The notes under the pieces are model-generated. The model was not told the origin of the DNA, ran no database searches, and worked only from the letters and a program-made list of their open reading frames with translations. A DNA stretch of 55,612 bases from DAOUBP01 sp034432655 (GTDB taxonomy: Bacteria > Chloroflexota > Anaerolineae > CG2-30-64-16), in contig DAOUBP010000062.1 of NCBI GenBank assembly GCA_034432655.1, positions 1-55,612 of the forward strand, given 5' to 3'. Position 1 is the stretch's first letter; each line of letters starts with the position of its first letter. Positions 1 to 10,127 of the stretch are shown piece by piece. The translations under genes and the position numbers were made by a program.

Positions 1-124
1 GGTCTCCGGCGACCTGTCGCCGCTCTGAGTGGCTCAGCTCGCCGTTACGATGCAAAAGCGGCGCCGGTGCGCCGCAATCCAAAACTGCTGCACGCCGCCG
101 CTGTGGTCTCCGGCGACCTGTCGC
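1..124. repeat. Two-hairpin dispersed repeat, copy A
   Basis: Hairpin 1 is ggcgac-ct-gtcgcc at 8-21. It is followed by gctctg, then about 30 nt, then gatgcaaaa and hairpin 2 gcggcgc-cggt-gcgccgc at 58-75, then aatccaaaa. A 20-bp string (ggtctccggcgacctgtcgc) occurs at 1-20 and again at 105-124. The same order of parts, with compensating base changes in hairpin 1, recurs at 34521-34704. The gene-free stretch 1-321 holds this repeat and the promoter of the first LacI gene; the short frames across it are artefacts. Confidence 0.75.
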
Positions 125-236
125 TACCTTAAAAGAAAAGGCACCGCTGTATCCCAACGCTACAGAAAAAGTTCCTCCAAAAGGTTGACGAACCTTAAAC
201 TTTTGCACCGCCCCGAGAATTAGCTCTGTACCCCTC

Positions 237-265
237 TTGACAAACGCACTATCAGCGCGTATACT
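237..265 (+). promoter_or_regulatory. Sigma70-type promoter of first LacI gene
   Basis: TTGACA at 237-242 and TATACT at 260-265 are separated by 17 bp. Transcription would start near 272, about 50 nt before the ATG at 322. Confidence 0.8.
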
Positions 266-279
266 GAAAGAGTTTTCAG
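264..279. promoter_or_regulatory. Palindrome overlapping the -10 / start region (possible LacI operator)
   Basis: CTGAAA-GAGT-TTTCAG is a 16-bp interrupted palindrome covering the expected transcription start. A LacI-family autoregulator could bind here. This is inferred from position and symmetry; no second copy was noticed upstream of the transporter genes. Confidence 0.4.
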
Positions 280-321
280 GAAAGTCTTTGCTGTCAGCAA
301 GGCTGTGACAGGAAGTTTTCG

Positions 322-1317
322 ATGGCGAATCCAACCGTGTACCAGGTTGCTGAAAAAGCAGGCGTGAGCATCGCAACCGTCTCGCGCGTGCTCAATAGCC
401 CTGAGAAAGTGCATCCGGCAACGCGCGATCGCGTGCTCTCCGCCATCGACACCCTGGGATTTGTCCCTAAAGCCGAAGCTGCCGCCCGTGCCCGCAAGGG
501 CAACGCTCGCATCGGTGTGCTGGCCCCCTTCTTCACTTATCCCTCCTTTGTTGCCAGACTGCGGGGTGTGGCCGATGCTTTGGCCGACTCTCCCTACGAA
601 CTCGTCATCTATAATGTGGATTCTTCATCCCGGCGCGTGGGATACCTGGCCAGCCTGCCCGTAACCCGTCGCATTGATGGGTTGATCGTGATGGCCTTGC
701 CGTTCGACGACGAGGCCGAGAAGCGGCTGCTGGCCAACGGTCTCCAGACCGTGTTGATCGAGTTCTCCCGTCGCCCTTTCAGCAGCGTTCGCATAGATGA
801 TCGCGCCGGCGGCGCGCTGGCCGCGGATTACCTGCTCTCGCGCGGCCATCGCCGTTGCGGCTTTGTCGGCGATGCTGATGTGCCGGACTATGCGCTGCGC
901 ACCAGCGACATGCGCCTGGAAGGCTATCGCGCGCAGCTGGAAAGCGCAGGGGTGGAGCTGCCCGATGCGTATATCGGCCTGGCCCCGCACAGCCTGGAGA
1001 ATGCCCGTCGCGTGGCGCACCGCCTGTTTGACCTGCCCAAGCCCCCTACCGCGATCTTTGCGGCCAGCGACACCCAGGCCATGGGGGTGCTGAAAGCCGC
1101 CCGCGAACGGGGCCTGTCTGTACCTCACGAAATAGCGGTGGTCGGGTTCGACGACCTGGATATCGCCGACTACATCGGATTGACCACCGTCCGGCAACCG
1201 TTACAGGAATCCGGCCGCGTTGCAGTTGACCTGCTGCTGGCGCGATTGAACGATCCAGCGCGGCCGCCCCAGGAGGTGTGGCTGCCACTGACACTGGTGG
1301 TACGAGAAACTGCTTGA
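322..1317 (+). CDS. LacI-family transcriptional regulator (first)
   Basis: The protein has 331 residues, normal for the LacI/GalR family. The N-terminal helix-turn-helix (about residues 5-45) shows the classic VYQVAEKAGVSIATVSRVLN pattern. It is followed by a hinge and a periplasmic-binding-protein-like sugar sensor domain (about 60-331) ending in LTLVVRETA. The ATG at 322 is preceded by a weak purine stretch. It lies directly upstream of an AglEFG-like importer, trehalose synthase and amylosucrase, so it probably represses them in response to an alpha-glucoside. The effector cannot be read from sequence. A consensus promoter and a palindrome lie upstream, suggesting autoregulation. Confidence 0.93.
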   Translation: MANPTVYQVAEKAGVSIATVSRVLNSPEKVHPATRDRVLSAIDTLGFVPKAEAAARARKGNARIGVLAPFFTYPSFVARLRGVADALADSPYELVIYNVDSSSRRVGYLASLPVTRRIDGLIVMALPFDDEAEKRLLANGLQTVLIEFSRRPFSSVRIDDRAGGALAADYLLSRGHRRCGFVGDADVPDYALRTSDMRLEGYRAQLESAGVELPDAYIGLAPHSLENARRVAHRLFDLPKPPTAIFAASDTQAMGVLKAARERGLSVPHEIAVVGFDDLDIADYIGLTTVRQPLQESGRVAVDLLLARLNDPARPPQEVWLPLTLVVRETA

Positions 1318-1394
1318 CGTGGCAGCCGGGCTACTGTGCTTGCGCCGGGCATGACCCGGGCTTTCTCCGAGTTGTTAGGTGATGAAAGGAGGTG

Positions 1395-1430
1395 ATGCAA
1401 CCGTTCAAACGCCGCAACGTCTCTGTTTGA
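1395..1430 (+). other. Possible 11-residue leader peptide before the transporter operon
   Basis: ATG at 1395 reads MQPFKRRNVSV and then stops at 1428-1430. It is preceded by aaaggaggtg, a near-complete complement of the 16S 3' end, but only 2 nt separate GGAGG from the ATG. It sits in the 169-nt gap before the binding-protein gene. It could be a translated leader or simply chance. Confidence 0.2.
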
Positions 1431-1486
1431 TCACTGTGTCTAAAAACCAAGAATCACCGGTAATCTCTTGAAGGAAGGAGAAGCAC

Positions 1487-2947
1487 ATGAAACGCTGGAG
1501 TATTCTCACATTGATCCTGGTGGCTGCGCTGGTCCTGGCAGCATGCGGCCCCAAAGCAACCCCGGCACCGGCGCCTACCCAGGCCCCCGCGCCCACACAG
1601 GCGCCCGCGCCCACACAGGCGCCTGCTCCCCAAGCGCCAGCAGCCCCCGCAGCCCCGACCGGGCCCGTCTCGGTGGGGGCCAGTGCGGAAGGGGCGGCGA
1701 GCAAGGGGCTGACCGAGCTGGCGAATGCGTATCAGGGGATGTACAAAGGCACCAAAGTGACGATGACCGGCCCGTTCACCGACGAGGATGCGGTCAAGTT
1801 CGCCAACTCCATCAAGGCGTTTGAGGACGCCACCGGCATTGACATCCAGTACGAGGGCTCCAAGGAGTTCGAGGCCTCCATCACCGTGCGGGTGCAGGCC
1901 GGCGACGTGCCCGACATCGTGGACTTCCCCCAGCCCGGCCTGCTGGGCACCTTCGTCAGGCAGGGCAAGGTCGTCCCCATCTCCAAGGTCATCCCCACCA
2001 GCTGGCTGAAGGAGAACTACATCCAGTCCTGGCTCGATATGGCCACCTACGTCGGCCCTGACGGCAAGGCCGACATGTACGGCGTCTGGCAGCGCTTCAA
2101 CGGCAAGTCGCAGGTCTGGTACCCCAAGAAGGCCTGGGACGCCGCCGGCTACAAGATCCCGACCACCTGGGAAGAGCTGCTGGCCCTCACAGATGAGATC
2201 GTCGCCGACGGCGACACCCCCTGGTGCATCGGCATCCAGTCCGGCGCCGCCACCGGCTGGCCCGCCACCGACTGGACCGAGGAGATGATGCTGCGCACCA
2301 CCTCCCTGGAAAATTACGACAAGTGGGTGCGCGGCGAGCTGCCCTTCTCCTCCCCAGAGGTCAAGAAGGCCATCGAAACCTTCGCCGCCATCTGGAACAA
2401 CGATAAGTACGTCTACGGCGGCCGCGCAGCCATCGTCACCACCTTCTTCGGCGATGCGCCCGCCCCCATGTTCGAAAACCCGCCCAAGTGCTGGCTACAC
2501 AAGCAAGGCAACTTCATCACCTCCTTCTTCCCCAAGGGCCTGCAGGCGGGCGTGGACTACGACTTCTTCTACCTGCCGCCCGTAGACCCCAAGTACGGCA
2601 AACCCTACCTGGTGGCCGGCGACATCATGGCCATGTTCAATGACCGGCCTGAGGTGCGCGCCGTCATGCAGTGGTTCTCCACCGGCGAGGGCGTCAAGGG
2701 CTGGCTGGCGGCCGGCGGCGCACTGTCGCCCCACAACGACTCCCAGCTCGACTGGTACGGCGACCCCGTCGAACGCAAGATCGCCGAGGTCGTCAAACAG
2801 GCGACTTCGGTCCGCTTCGACGGCTCTGACCTGATGCCCGGCGAGGTCGGCGCCGGCTCCTTCTGGAAAGGCATGACCGACTACTTCTCCGGCGCCAAGG
2901 ACCTGGACACCGTCCTCAAGGAAATTGACGCCTCCTGGCCGAAGTAG
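1487..2947 (+). CDS. Alpha-glucoside ABC transporter substrate-binding lipoprotein (AglE-like)
   Basis: This 486-residue extracellular solute-binding protein of the CUT1 type starts with a lipoprotein signal whose lipobox is LAAC (Cys20). A proline/alanine linker of repeated APTQAP units (about 25-55) tethers the binding domain to the membrane. The mature part contains FEDATGIDIQYEG and a VQAGDVPDIVDF segment resembling rhizobial AglE, a binder of sucrose, maltose or trehalose. AAGGAAGGAG lies just upstream of the ATG. The next two genes are AglF- and AglG-like permeases, supporting alpha-glucoside import. The precise ligand is inferred from family and neighbours. Confidence 0.88.
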   Translation: MKRWSILTLILVAALVLAACGPKATPAPAPTQAPAPTQAPAPTQAPAPQAPAAPAAPTGPVSVGASAEGAASKGLTELANAYQGMYKGTKVTMTGPFTDEDAVKFANSIKAFEDATGIDIQYEGSKEFEASITVRVQAGDVPDIVDFPQPGLLGTFVRQGKVVPISKVIPTSWLKENYIQSWLDMATYVGPDGKADMYGVWQRFNGKSQVWYPKKAWDAAGYKIPTTWEELLALTDEIVADGDTPWCIGIQSGAATGWPATDWTEEMMLRTTSLENYDKWVRGELPFSSPEVKKAIETFAAIWNNDKYVYGGRAAIVTTFFGDAPAPMFENPPKCWLHKQGNFITSFFPKGLQAGVDYDFFYLPPVDPKYGKPYLVAGDIMAMFNDRPEVRAVMQWFSTGEGVKGWLAAGGALSPHNDSQLDWYGDPVERKIAEVVKQATSVRFDGSDLMPGEVGAGSFWKGMTDYFSGAKDLDTVLKEIDASWPK

Positions 2948-2964
2948 TCTTTCCTTGAACAGCA

Positions 2965-2994
2965 GTGCCTGGCAGCGTGTGCGCTGCCAGGCAC
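2965..2994. terminator. Perfect 12-bp stem-loop between binding protein and permease genes
   Basis: gtgcctggcagc pairs with gctgccaggcac across a 6-nt loop. There is no T-run, so it is more likely an mRNA-stabilising or attenuating hairpin that keeps the binding protein expressed above the permeases. The tgccaggca core is shared with other palindromes in the window. Confidence 0.6.
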
Positions 2995-3040
2995 ACAACG
3001 GCCTTTACGTTCTGCCCTGCCCCGGGCAAGGAGTTTTCCG

Positions 3041-4153
3041 ATGCAACAACTCCCCGAAAAAGCGCAGCCGAAAGGGCCCATCGAGCGGCTTGCCACCTGG
3101 CTCTTCCGACTGCTGATCTCGCTGTTCGTCCCGATCATCACCTTCCTGGTGCTCTACGCCGGCTTCCGCTTTTTGCGCGATGCGAATGCCCCCAAGGGTG
3201 TCATCGCCCTGGTTGCGATTGTCTGGGGCGTCGGCGGCGTGGCCCTGCTCTACCTGGTATCGAACTGGTTCATCGAGCGGCTTGGCGACCGCTGGCGGGC
3301 ACGTATCCAGCCGTTTGTCTTCGTTGGCCCGGCCATTGCGATCCTGACATGGTATCTGGCGCTGCCGACAGTCCGTACTTTCTGGCTCAGCTTGCTGGAC
3401 CGCAACGGCCAGGCGTTCGTCGGGCTGGCGAACTACGTGGCGGTGTTCACCAAGACCGATATGTTCATCGCGTTCCGCAACAACCTGATGTGGATCGTCA
3501 TCGGCGCGACCCTCTGCGTCATCCTGGGCCTGGTCATCGCCACCCTGGCCGATCGGAGCCGTTTCGAGAACTTCGCCAAATCCATGATCTTCCTGCCCAT
3601 GGCGATTTCGATGGTGGGCGCGGGCGTGATCTTCAACATGCTCTACAACGCCAACCCGAATATCGGCCTCCTGAACGCCATCTACACCGGGTTGACCGGC
3701 AATCCGCCGATCGCGTGGACGGCCGCCGCCCAAATTGCGCCGTGGAACAACCTGTTCCTGATCTTCATTCTGATCTGGTTGCAGACCGGCTACGCGATGG
3801 TGCTTTTCTCGGCTGCGATTAAGGGCATCCCCGGCGAAATCATGGAAGCGGCACGCGTGGACGGCGCCACCGAACTGCAGGTGTTCTTCCAGATCATGAT
3901 CCCCTACATCATGGGCACCATCATCTCGGTGGCTACGACGATTATCATCTTCACCCTGAAAATCTTCGATGTAGTCCAGGTGATGACCGGCGGTCAGTTC
4001 GGAACGCAAGTGATCGCCACGCAGTTCTACCGTGAGAGCTTCACCTATCAGAACTCAGGTTACGGCTCTGCTATCGCGATCGTGCTGCTGATTGCCGTGG
4101 TGCCGGTGATGATCTACAACCTGCGCCAGTTCAGCCAGAGGGAGGTCTTCTAA
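3041..4153 (+). CDS. CUT1 ABC transporter permease (AglF-like)
   Basis: The inner-membrane permease has 370 residues and about eight hydrophobic segments, two of them in an N-terminal extension before the core. The ATPase-docking EAA loop is visible as IMEAARVDGATELQVFFQIM (about 267-286). The segment VQVMTGGQFGTQVIATQFYR near the C-terminus is typical of alpha-glucoside permeases such as AglF. AAGGAG precedes the ATG by about 8 nt. The stop codon overlaps the next start (TAATG), so the two permeases are translationally coupled and should form a heterodimer with the lipoprotein encoded upstream. Confidence 0.9.
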   Translation: MQQLPEKAQPKGPIERLATWLFRLLISLFVPIITFLVLYAGFRFLRDANAPKGVIALVAIVWGVGGVALLYLVSNWFIERLGDRWRARIQPFVFVGPAIAILTWYLALPTVRTFWLSLLDRNGQAFVGLANYVAVFTKTDMFIAFRNNLMWIVIGATLCVILGLVIATLADRSRFENFAKSMIFLPMAISMVGAGVIFNMLYNANPNIGLLNAIYTGLTGNPPIAWTAAAQIAPWNNLFLIFILIWLQTGYAMVLFSAAIKGIPGEIMEAARVDGATELQVFFQIMIPYIMGTIISVATTIIIFTLKIFDVVQVMTGGQFGTQVIATQFYRESFTYQNSGYGSAIAIVLLIAVVPVMIYNLRQFSQREVF

Positions 4154-5268
4154 TGGCAGCCAAAACACGCAATGCCAAACGCCAGCGGCTCATCGGGGAC
4201 ATCCTGGTTAACGGCAGCCTGATCCTGCTGGTCCTGTTGTGGACAATCCCGACCTTTGGCCTACTGGTTTCATCTTTCCGCACCCGGGAAGAGATCCAAT
4301 CCAGCGGCTGGTGGAAGATCTTCCCCCACCGCGAGTGGGTCCAAACCGAGGAATTCAAACCCGATGACAGCCTGAACCGCGACGGCGTGATGAACATCCG
4401 GGGCGTCGAGGGGACTTTCGAGCAATTCCGCGCCGGCATCACCGCGCCCGACGGCAAGACGCGCTTGATCTGGATCGGCAACAAGCGCCTGGGCGTGGTC
4501 CAGGTGCAAGAGCTGCGCTGGACCGCCGGCACCCGGCTCACCACCGACAACTACGGCCAGGTGTTGGCCGGCAAGACGTTTGAGATCCGGCAGCCGGACG
4601 GCAGCGTGGCCATCGAGCAAGGCACGAATTTTCTCGGCGCCTTTCTCAACAGCCTGACCGTGACTGTGCCGGCCACCGTGATCCCGATCCTGATCGCGGC
4701 GTTTGCCGCGTACGGTTTCGCGTGGATGCGGTTCCCGGGGCGGAAGGTCTTCTTCATCATGGTGGTCGCGCTGTTGGTGGTGCCACTTCAGATCGCCCTG
4801 GTGCCGATCCTCAACGACTATGTCAAGCTCCAGCTGAACGGCACCTTCCTGGGGATCTGGCTGGCGCACACCGGCTTTGGCCTGCCGCTGGCCACCTATC
4901 TGCTCTACAACTACATCAGCAGCCTGCCCAGGGACATCCTGGAATCGGCCTTCATTGACGGCGCGTCGCATTTCACTATCTTCCAGCGTCTCATCCTGCC
5001 GCTGTCGGTGCCGGCGCTGGCATCCTTCGCCATCTTCCAGTTCCTGTGGGTCTGGAACGACTACCTGGTGGCCTTGATCTTTATCGGCGCCAAGCCGGAC
5101 GTCCAGGTGCTGACGATGCGCATCGCCGAAATGGTCGGCTCGCGCGGCAACGACTGGCACTTGCTGACCGCCGGCGCGTTCGTCTCCATGATCCTGCCGT
5201 TGATCGTCTTCTTCAGCTTGCAGCGCTTCTTCGTGCGCGGCTTGCTGGCGGGGTCAGTGAAGGGGTAG
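4153..5268 (+). CDS. CUT1 ABC transporter permease (AglG-like)
   Basis: This 371-residue permease has the extra extracytoplasmic region of about 100 residues (roughly 45-150) between the first membrane helix and the permease core that is characteristic of AglG-type proteins. The EAA loop reads LESAFIDGASHFTIFQRLIL (about 263-282). GGAGG at 4141-4145 lies inside the end of the preceding gene. With the two preceding genes it forms a complete importer except for an ATPase, which is absent from the window. Confidence 0.9.
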   Translation: MAAKTRNAKRQRLIGDILVNGSLILLVLLWTIPTFGLLVSSFRTREEIQSSGWWKIFPHREWVQTEEFKPDDSLNRDGVMNIRGVEGTFEQFRAGITAPDGKTRLIWIGNKRLGVVQVQELRWTAGTRLTTDNYGQVLAGKTFEIRQPDGSVAIEQGTNFLGAFLNSLTVTVPATVIPILIAAFAAYGFAWMRFPGRKVFFIMVVALLVVPLQIALVPILNDYVKLQLNGTFLGIWLAHTGFGLPLATYLLYNYISSLPRDILESAFIDGASHFTIFQRLILPLSVPALASFAIFQFLWVWNDYLVALIFIGAKPDVQVLTMRIAEMVGSRGNDWHLLTAGAFVSMILPLIVFFSLQRFFVRGLLAGSVKG

Positions 5269-5297
5269 GCAGATTGTAGTACACCGGACTACAAAAA

Positions 5298-6965
5298 ATG
5301 AGAATCTCCCACGATCCTCTTTGGTATCGCGACGCGGTCTTTTATGAAGTCTTCGTCCGCGCCTATGCCGACGCGAACGGTGACGGCATCGGTGACCTGG
5401 CCGGGCTGACATCCAGGCTGGATTACCTCCAGTGGCTGGGGGTGGACGCGATCTGGATGCTGCCCATCTTCCCGTCGCCGCTGCGCGACGACGGCTATGA
5501 TGTGGCTGACTACTTCGGCGTCCACCCCGATTACGGCACGCTGGACGATGTGCGCACGTTGATCGCCGAGGCGCACCGGCGGGGCTTGCGCATTGTAGTG
5601 GAGCTGATCCCCAACCACACATCCGACCAGCATGCCTGGTTCCAGGCCTCACGCAATCCGGCCCACCCCGAACACGCGCGCTATCGCGACTGGTATGTGT
5701 GGAGCGATACGGATCAACGCTACCGGGAGGCGCGCATCATCTTCCTGGACAGCGAGCCCTCCAACTGGACCTTCGATCCACTGCGCGGCCAGTACTACTG
5801 GCATCGCTTCTTCTATCATCAGCCCGATCTGAACTACGATAACCCGGAAGTCCAGCGGGCCATGCTGCGCGTGGTACAGTTCTGGCTGGACCTGGGGGTA
5901 GATGCCTTCCGGGTGGACGCCACGCCCTATCTCTATGAACGCGAGGGCACCAACTGCGAGAACTTGCCTGAAACGCACGCCTACCTTAAACGGCTGCGCG
6001 CTTTTGTAGACGCATACGCGCCTGGCACCATGCTGCTTTCGGAGGCCAATCAATGGCCCGAAGACGTGCGGCCATACCTGGGGGGCGACCCGGCCGATCC
6101 CGGCGTGCCCGGCGACGAGTTCCACATGAACTTCCACTTCCCACTCATGCCGCGCATCTTCATGGCGCTGGCAAAGGCCGACCGCACCCCCATCGAGCAG
6201 ATCCTGGCCCGCACGCCGCCCATCCCGGCCAACTGCCAGTGGGCTACCTTCCTGCGTTGCCACGACGAGCTGACGTTAGAGATGGTGACGCCGGAGGAAC
6301 GCCAGTTTATGTGGGAGTATTACGCGCCGGAGCCACGCATGCGTTTGAACCTGGGCATCCGGCGGCGGCTGGCACCGCTGTTGGGCGGTGATCAGGCACG
6401 CATCGAGCTGGCCAACTCTATCCTGTTCACCCTGCCCGGCTCACCGGTTTTATACTACGGGGACGAGATCGGCATGGGGGACAACATCTGGCTGGAAGAT
6501 CGCGACGGCGTGCGCACCCCGATGCAATGGGACGCCAGCCGCAACGCCGGGTTTTCGTCCGCCGATCCGGCCGCGCTGGCCGATCCACTGATTGACGACC
6601 CGGTCTACGGCTATCAACGGGTCAACGTGGCAGCCCAGCGCGCGGACCCCGGCTCGCTCCTGAACCGGATGCGGACCTTGATCGCCGTCCGCAAGGCCCA
6701 TGTGGCCCTGGGCCGCGGGGAAATGGCCTGGGTGGCGGTCGCGAACCGTTCCCTGATGGCCCACCTGCGCACCCATCCGGAGGAGACCGTCCTGGCAGTG
6801 CACAACCTGGCGGAACAACCCCAGGTGGCCTGTCTCGACCTGGCCGCTTTCGTCGGCGCCCGGCCGACCGATCTGTTCACAGGAGACCTGTTGCAGCCCA
6901 TCACAGAAGCGCCCTACCGGCTGGAGTTGCCGCGTTACGGTTATCGCTGGCTGCGGCTGCGCTGA
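5298..6965 (+). CDS. treS: Trehalose synthase (maltose alpha-D-glucosyltransferase), GH13_16
   Basis: The 555-residue enzyme matches the single-domain TreS length and isomerises maltose and trehalose. It starts with the typical DPLWYRDAVFYEVFVRAYAD. The GH13 catalytic residues are nucleophile Asp207 (DAFRVDATPYL), acid/base Glu249 (LLSEANQWP) and Asp323 (RCHDELTLEM), at the spacing seen in mycobacterial TreS. No good Shine-Dalgarno precedes the ATG. It lies 29 nt after the permease gene, so it should share the importer operon. An alpha-glucosidase or oligo-1,6-glucosidase is a less likely alternative. Confidence 0.87.
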   Translation: MRISHDPLWYRDAVFYEVFVRAYADANGDGIGDLAGLTSRLDYLQWLGVDAIWMLPIFPSPLRDDGYDVADYFGVHPDYGTLDDVRTLIAEAHRRGLRIVVELIPNHTSDQHAWFQASRNPAHPEHARYRDWYVWSDTDQRYREARIIFLDSEPSNWTFDPLRGQYYWHRFFYHQPDLNYDNPEVQRAMLRVVQFWLDLGVDAFRVDATPYLYEREGTNCENLPETHAYLKRLRAFVDAYAPGTMLLSEANQWPEDVRPYLGGDPADPGVPGDEFHMNFHFPLMPRIFMALAKADRTPIEQILARTPPIPANCQWATFLRCHDELTLEMVTPEERQFMWEYYAPEPRMRLNLGIRRRLAPLLGGDQARIELANSILFTLPGSPVLYYGDEIGMGDNIWLEDRDGVRTPMQWDASRNAGFSSADPAALADPLIDDPVYGYQRVNVAAQRADPGSLLNRMRTLIAVRKAHVALGRGEMAWVAVANRSLMAHLRTHPEETVLAVHNLAEQPQVACLDLAAFVGARPTDLFTGDLLQPITEAPYRLELPRYGYRWLRLR

Positions 6966-6968
6966 GTG

Positions 6969-6996
6969 CTATACGCAGTACGCAATACGCACTACG
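6969..6996. repeat. Word-repeat spacer (tacgca units)
   Basis: The short gap between the trehalose synthase and amylosucrase genes is filled by variants of the word tacgca/tacgcac. It belongs to a class of word-like low-complexity inserts also seen at 13111, 16808, 31365, 44000 and 50249. Confidence 0.5.
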
Positions 6997-7006
6997 GAGC
7001 TCCCTC

Positions 7007-8959
<1,953 letters not shown>

Positions 8960-8965
8960 GTTTTC

Positions 8966-8975
8966 TAAACGTTTA
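8966..8975. promoter_or_regulatory. LacI-type operator 1 (TAAACGTTTA)
   Basis: A perfect 10-bp palindrome lies just upstream of the -35 box. It is one of three copies flanking the promoter of the adjacent LacI gene. Confidence 0.7.
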
Positions 8976-8985
8976 AATTAACCTC

Positions 8986-9014
8986 TTGACAAAACCGGAG
9001 GGTTGTGCTATATT
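8986..9014 (+). promoter_or_regulatory. Consensus promoter of second LacI gene
   Basis: TTGACA (8986-8991), a 17-bp spacer and TATATT (9009-9014) form a near-ideal sigma70 promoter bracketed by LacI-type operators. Confidence 0.88.
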
Positions 9015-9021
9015 ATGGGCA

Positions 9022-9034
9022 GTTAAACGTTTAC
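9022..9034. promoter_or_regulatory. LacI-type operator 2 (GTTAAACGTTTAC)
   Basis: This palindrome sits at the expected transcription start, 8 bp after the -10 box. It is identical over 13 bp to operator 3. Confidence 0.8.
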
Positions 9035-9072
9035 AAGCGCCGCATTCCCGGCGCTTTTACAAAACCTGCGAG

Positions 9073-9085
9073 GTTAAACGTTTAC
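9073..9085. promoter_or_regulatory. LacI-type operator 3 (GTTAAACGTTTAC)
   Basis: This copy ends one base before the ATG at 9086, overlapping the place of a ribosome-binding site. Operators 2 and 3 are 51 bp apart. Confidence 0.8.
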
Positions 9086-10117
9086 ATGCCGGCACCCACC
9101 ATCCGGGAAGTAGCCAAAGAAGCCAACGTCTCCATCGCGACCGTCTCTTACGTGCTCAACAACTCGCGGCCGGTCACGCCGGAAACGCGCGAGCGGGTGC
9201 TGAGCGCGGCGCGACGGCTGGGCTATCGCCCCAACATCATCGCCCGCAACTTGCAGGCCAGCGAAACCAGGCTGTTCGGCTACACCTGGCGCCCTACGCC
9301 GCCGGACTCCTTCAACCCCATCCTCGACCGCTTCCTTCAGGCCATGGCAGAAGCTGCCGCCAGGCACGGGTATCGCATCCTCACCTTTCCCACAGATTCC
9401 CTGGAAGAAGAGCTGGCCGCCTACGAAGAGCTGATCCTGATCGGCCAGGTGGACGGCTTCATCCTCTCCAACACGAACTTGAACGATCAACGGGTGCGTG
9501 CCCTGCTGGACATGAAGTTCCCGTTTGTGGCATTCGGCCGTTCTAATCCCGATTGGGACTTCCCCTGGGTAGACGTAGATGGCGTTTTCGGCACGGAGCT
9601 GGCGACAGCGCACCTGATCGAGCGCGGACATCGCCGCATCGCGTGTCTGGCATGGCCTGAACAATCGTTGACCGGTCAGTATCGGTTGCAAGGCTACCTG
9701 AAGGGCATGGCACAAGCTGGCCTGGAGGTCCGGCCCGAATGGATCGTGCGCGTCGAGAACCTTTACAACGACGCTTATCATGCCACCTGGCAGCTGTTGA
9801 GCCTGCCCCAGGAGATCCGGCCGACCGCGATCGTTGCGCTGACCGACCTGATGGCCACTGGGGCGGTCAACGCAGGCTGGGATGCCGGCTACCAGGTGGG
9901 TCGCGAGCTGGCCGTGGTGGGATTCGACGACTCGCCGGTGGCGCGCTTCTTCCGGCCGCCCTTGTCCAGCCTGCGCCAGCCCATCGCCGAGGTAGGGGAG
10001 CGCCTGGCCATCATGCTGGCCGACCTGGTGTGCGGCCGGCCCATCGCCGAACCTCACGTGCTGCTGAAACCGGAGCTGGTCGTCCGCGAATCCAGCTCAC
10101 ACCGTTATCAACCTTAA
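9086..10117 (+). CDS. LacI-family transcriptional regulator (second, autoregulated)
   Basis: The 343-residue regulator has a helix-turn-helix at about residues 4-45 (TIREVAKEANVSIATVSYVL) and a sugar-sensing domain to the C-terminus. The ATG at 9086 is chosen because the conserved fold starts there; upstream in-frame codons run through two operator copies and the promoter. Three TAAACGTTTA palindromes around the promoter point to autorepression, and it probably controls the phosphorylase fusion 10 nt downstream in the same transcript. The inducer is unknown. It is clearly a paralogue of the regulator at 322, with a different effector domain. Confidence 0.93.
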   Translation: MPAPTIREVAKEANVSIATVSYVLNNSRPVTPETRERVLSAARRLGYRPNIIARNLQASETRLFGYTWRPTPPDSFNPILDRFLQAMAEAAARHGYRILTFPTDSLEEELAAYEELILIGQVDGFILSNTNLNDQRVRALLDMKFPFVAFGRSNPDWDFPWVDVDGVFGTELATAHLIERGHRRIACLAWPEQSLTGQYRLQGYLKGMAQAGLEVRPEWIVRVENLYNDAYHATWQLLSLPQEIRPTAIVALTDLMATGAVNAGWDAGYQVGRELAVVGFDDSPVARFFRPPLSSLRQPIAEVGERLAIMLADLVCGRPIAEPHVLLKPELVVRESSSHRYQP

Positions 10118-10127
10118 GTGATCTGCT

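Noticed and set aside
1384..1402. Fragment of a 16S rRNA gene
   Set aside because: Only about 17 bases match the complement of the 16S 3' end, and no rRNA sequence flanks it.
3005..4009. Long minus-strand frame opposite the first permease
   Set aside because: It is a mirror frame of GC-rich coding DNA; the plus-strand frame has clear permease motifs. The same holds for the long opposite frames over 11472-12869, 13352-14803, 24006-25508, 29220-30407, 31422-33440 and 52301-53968.
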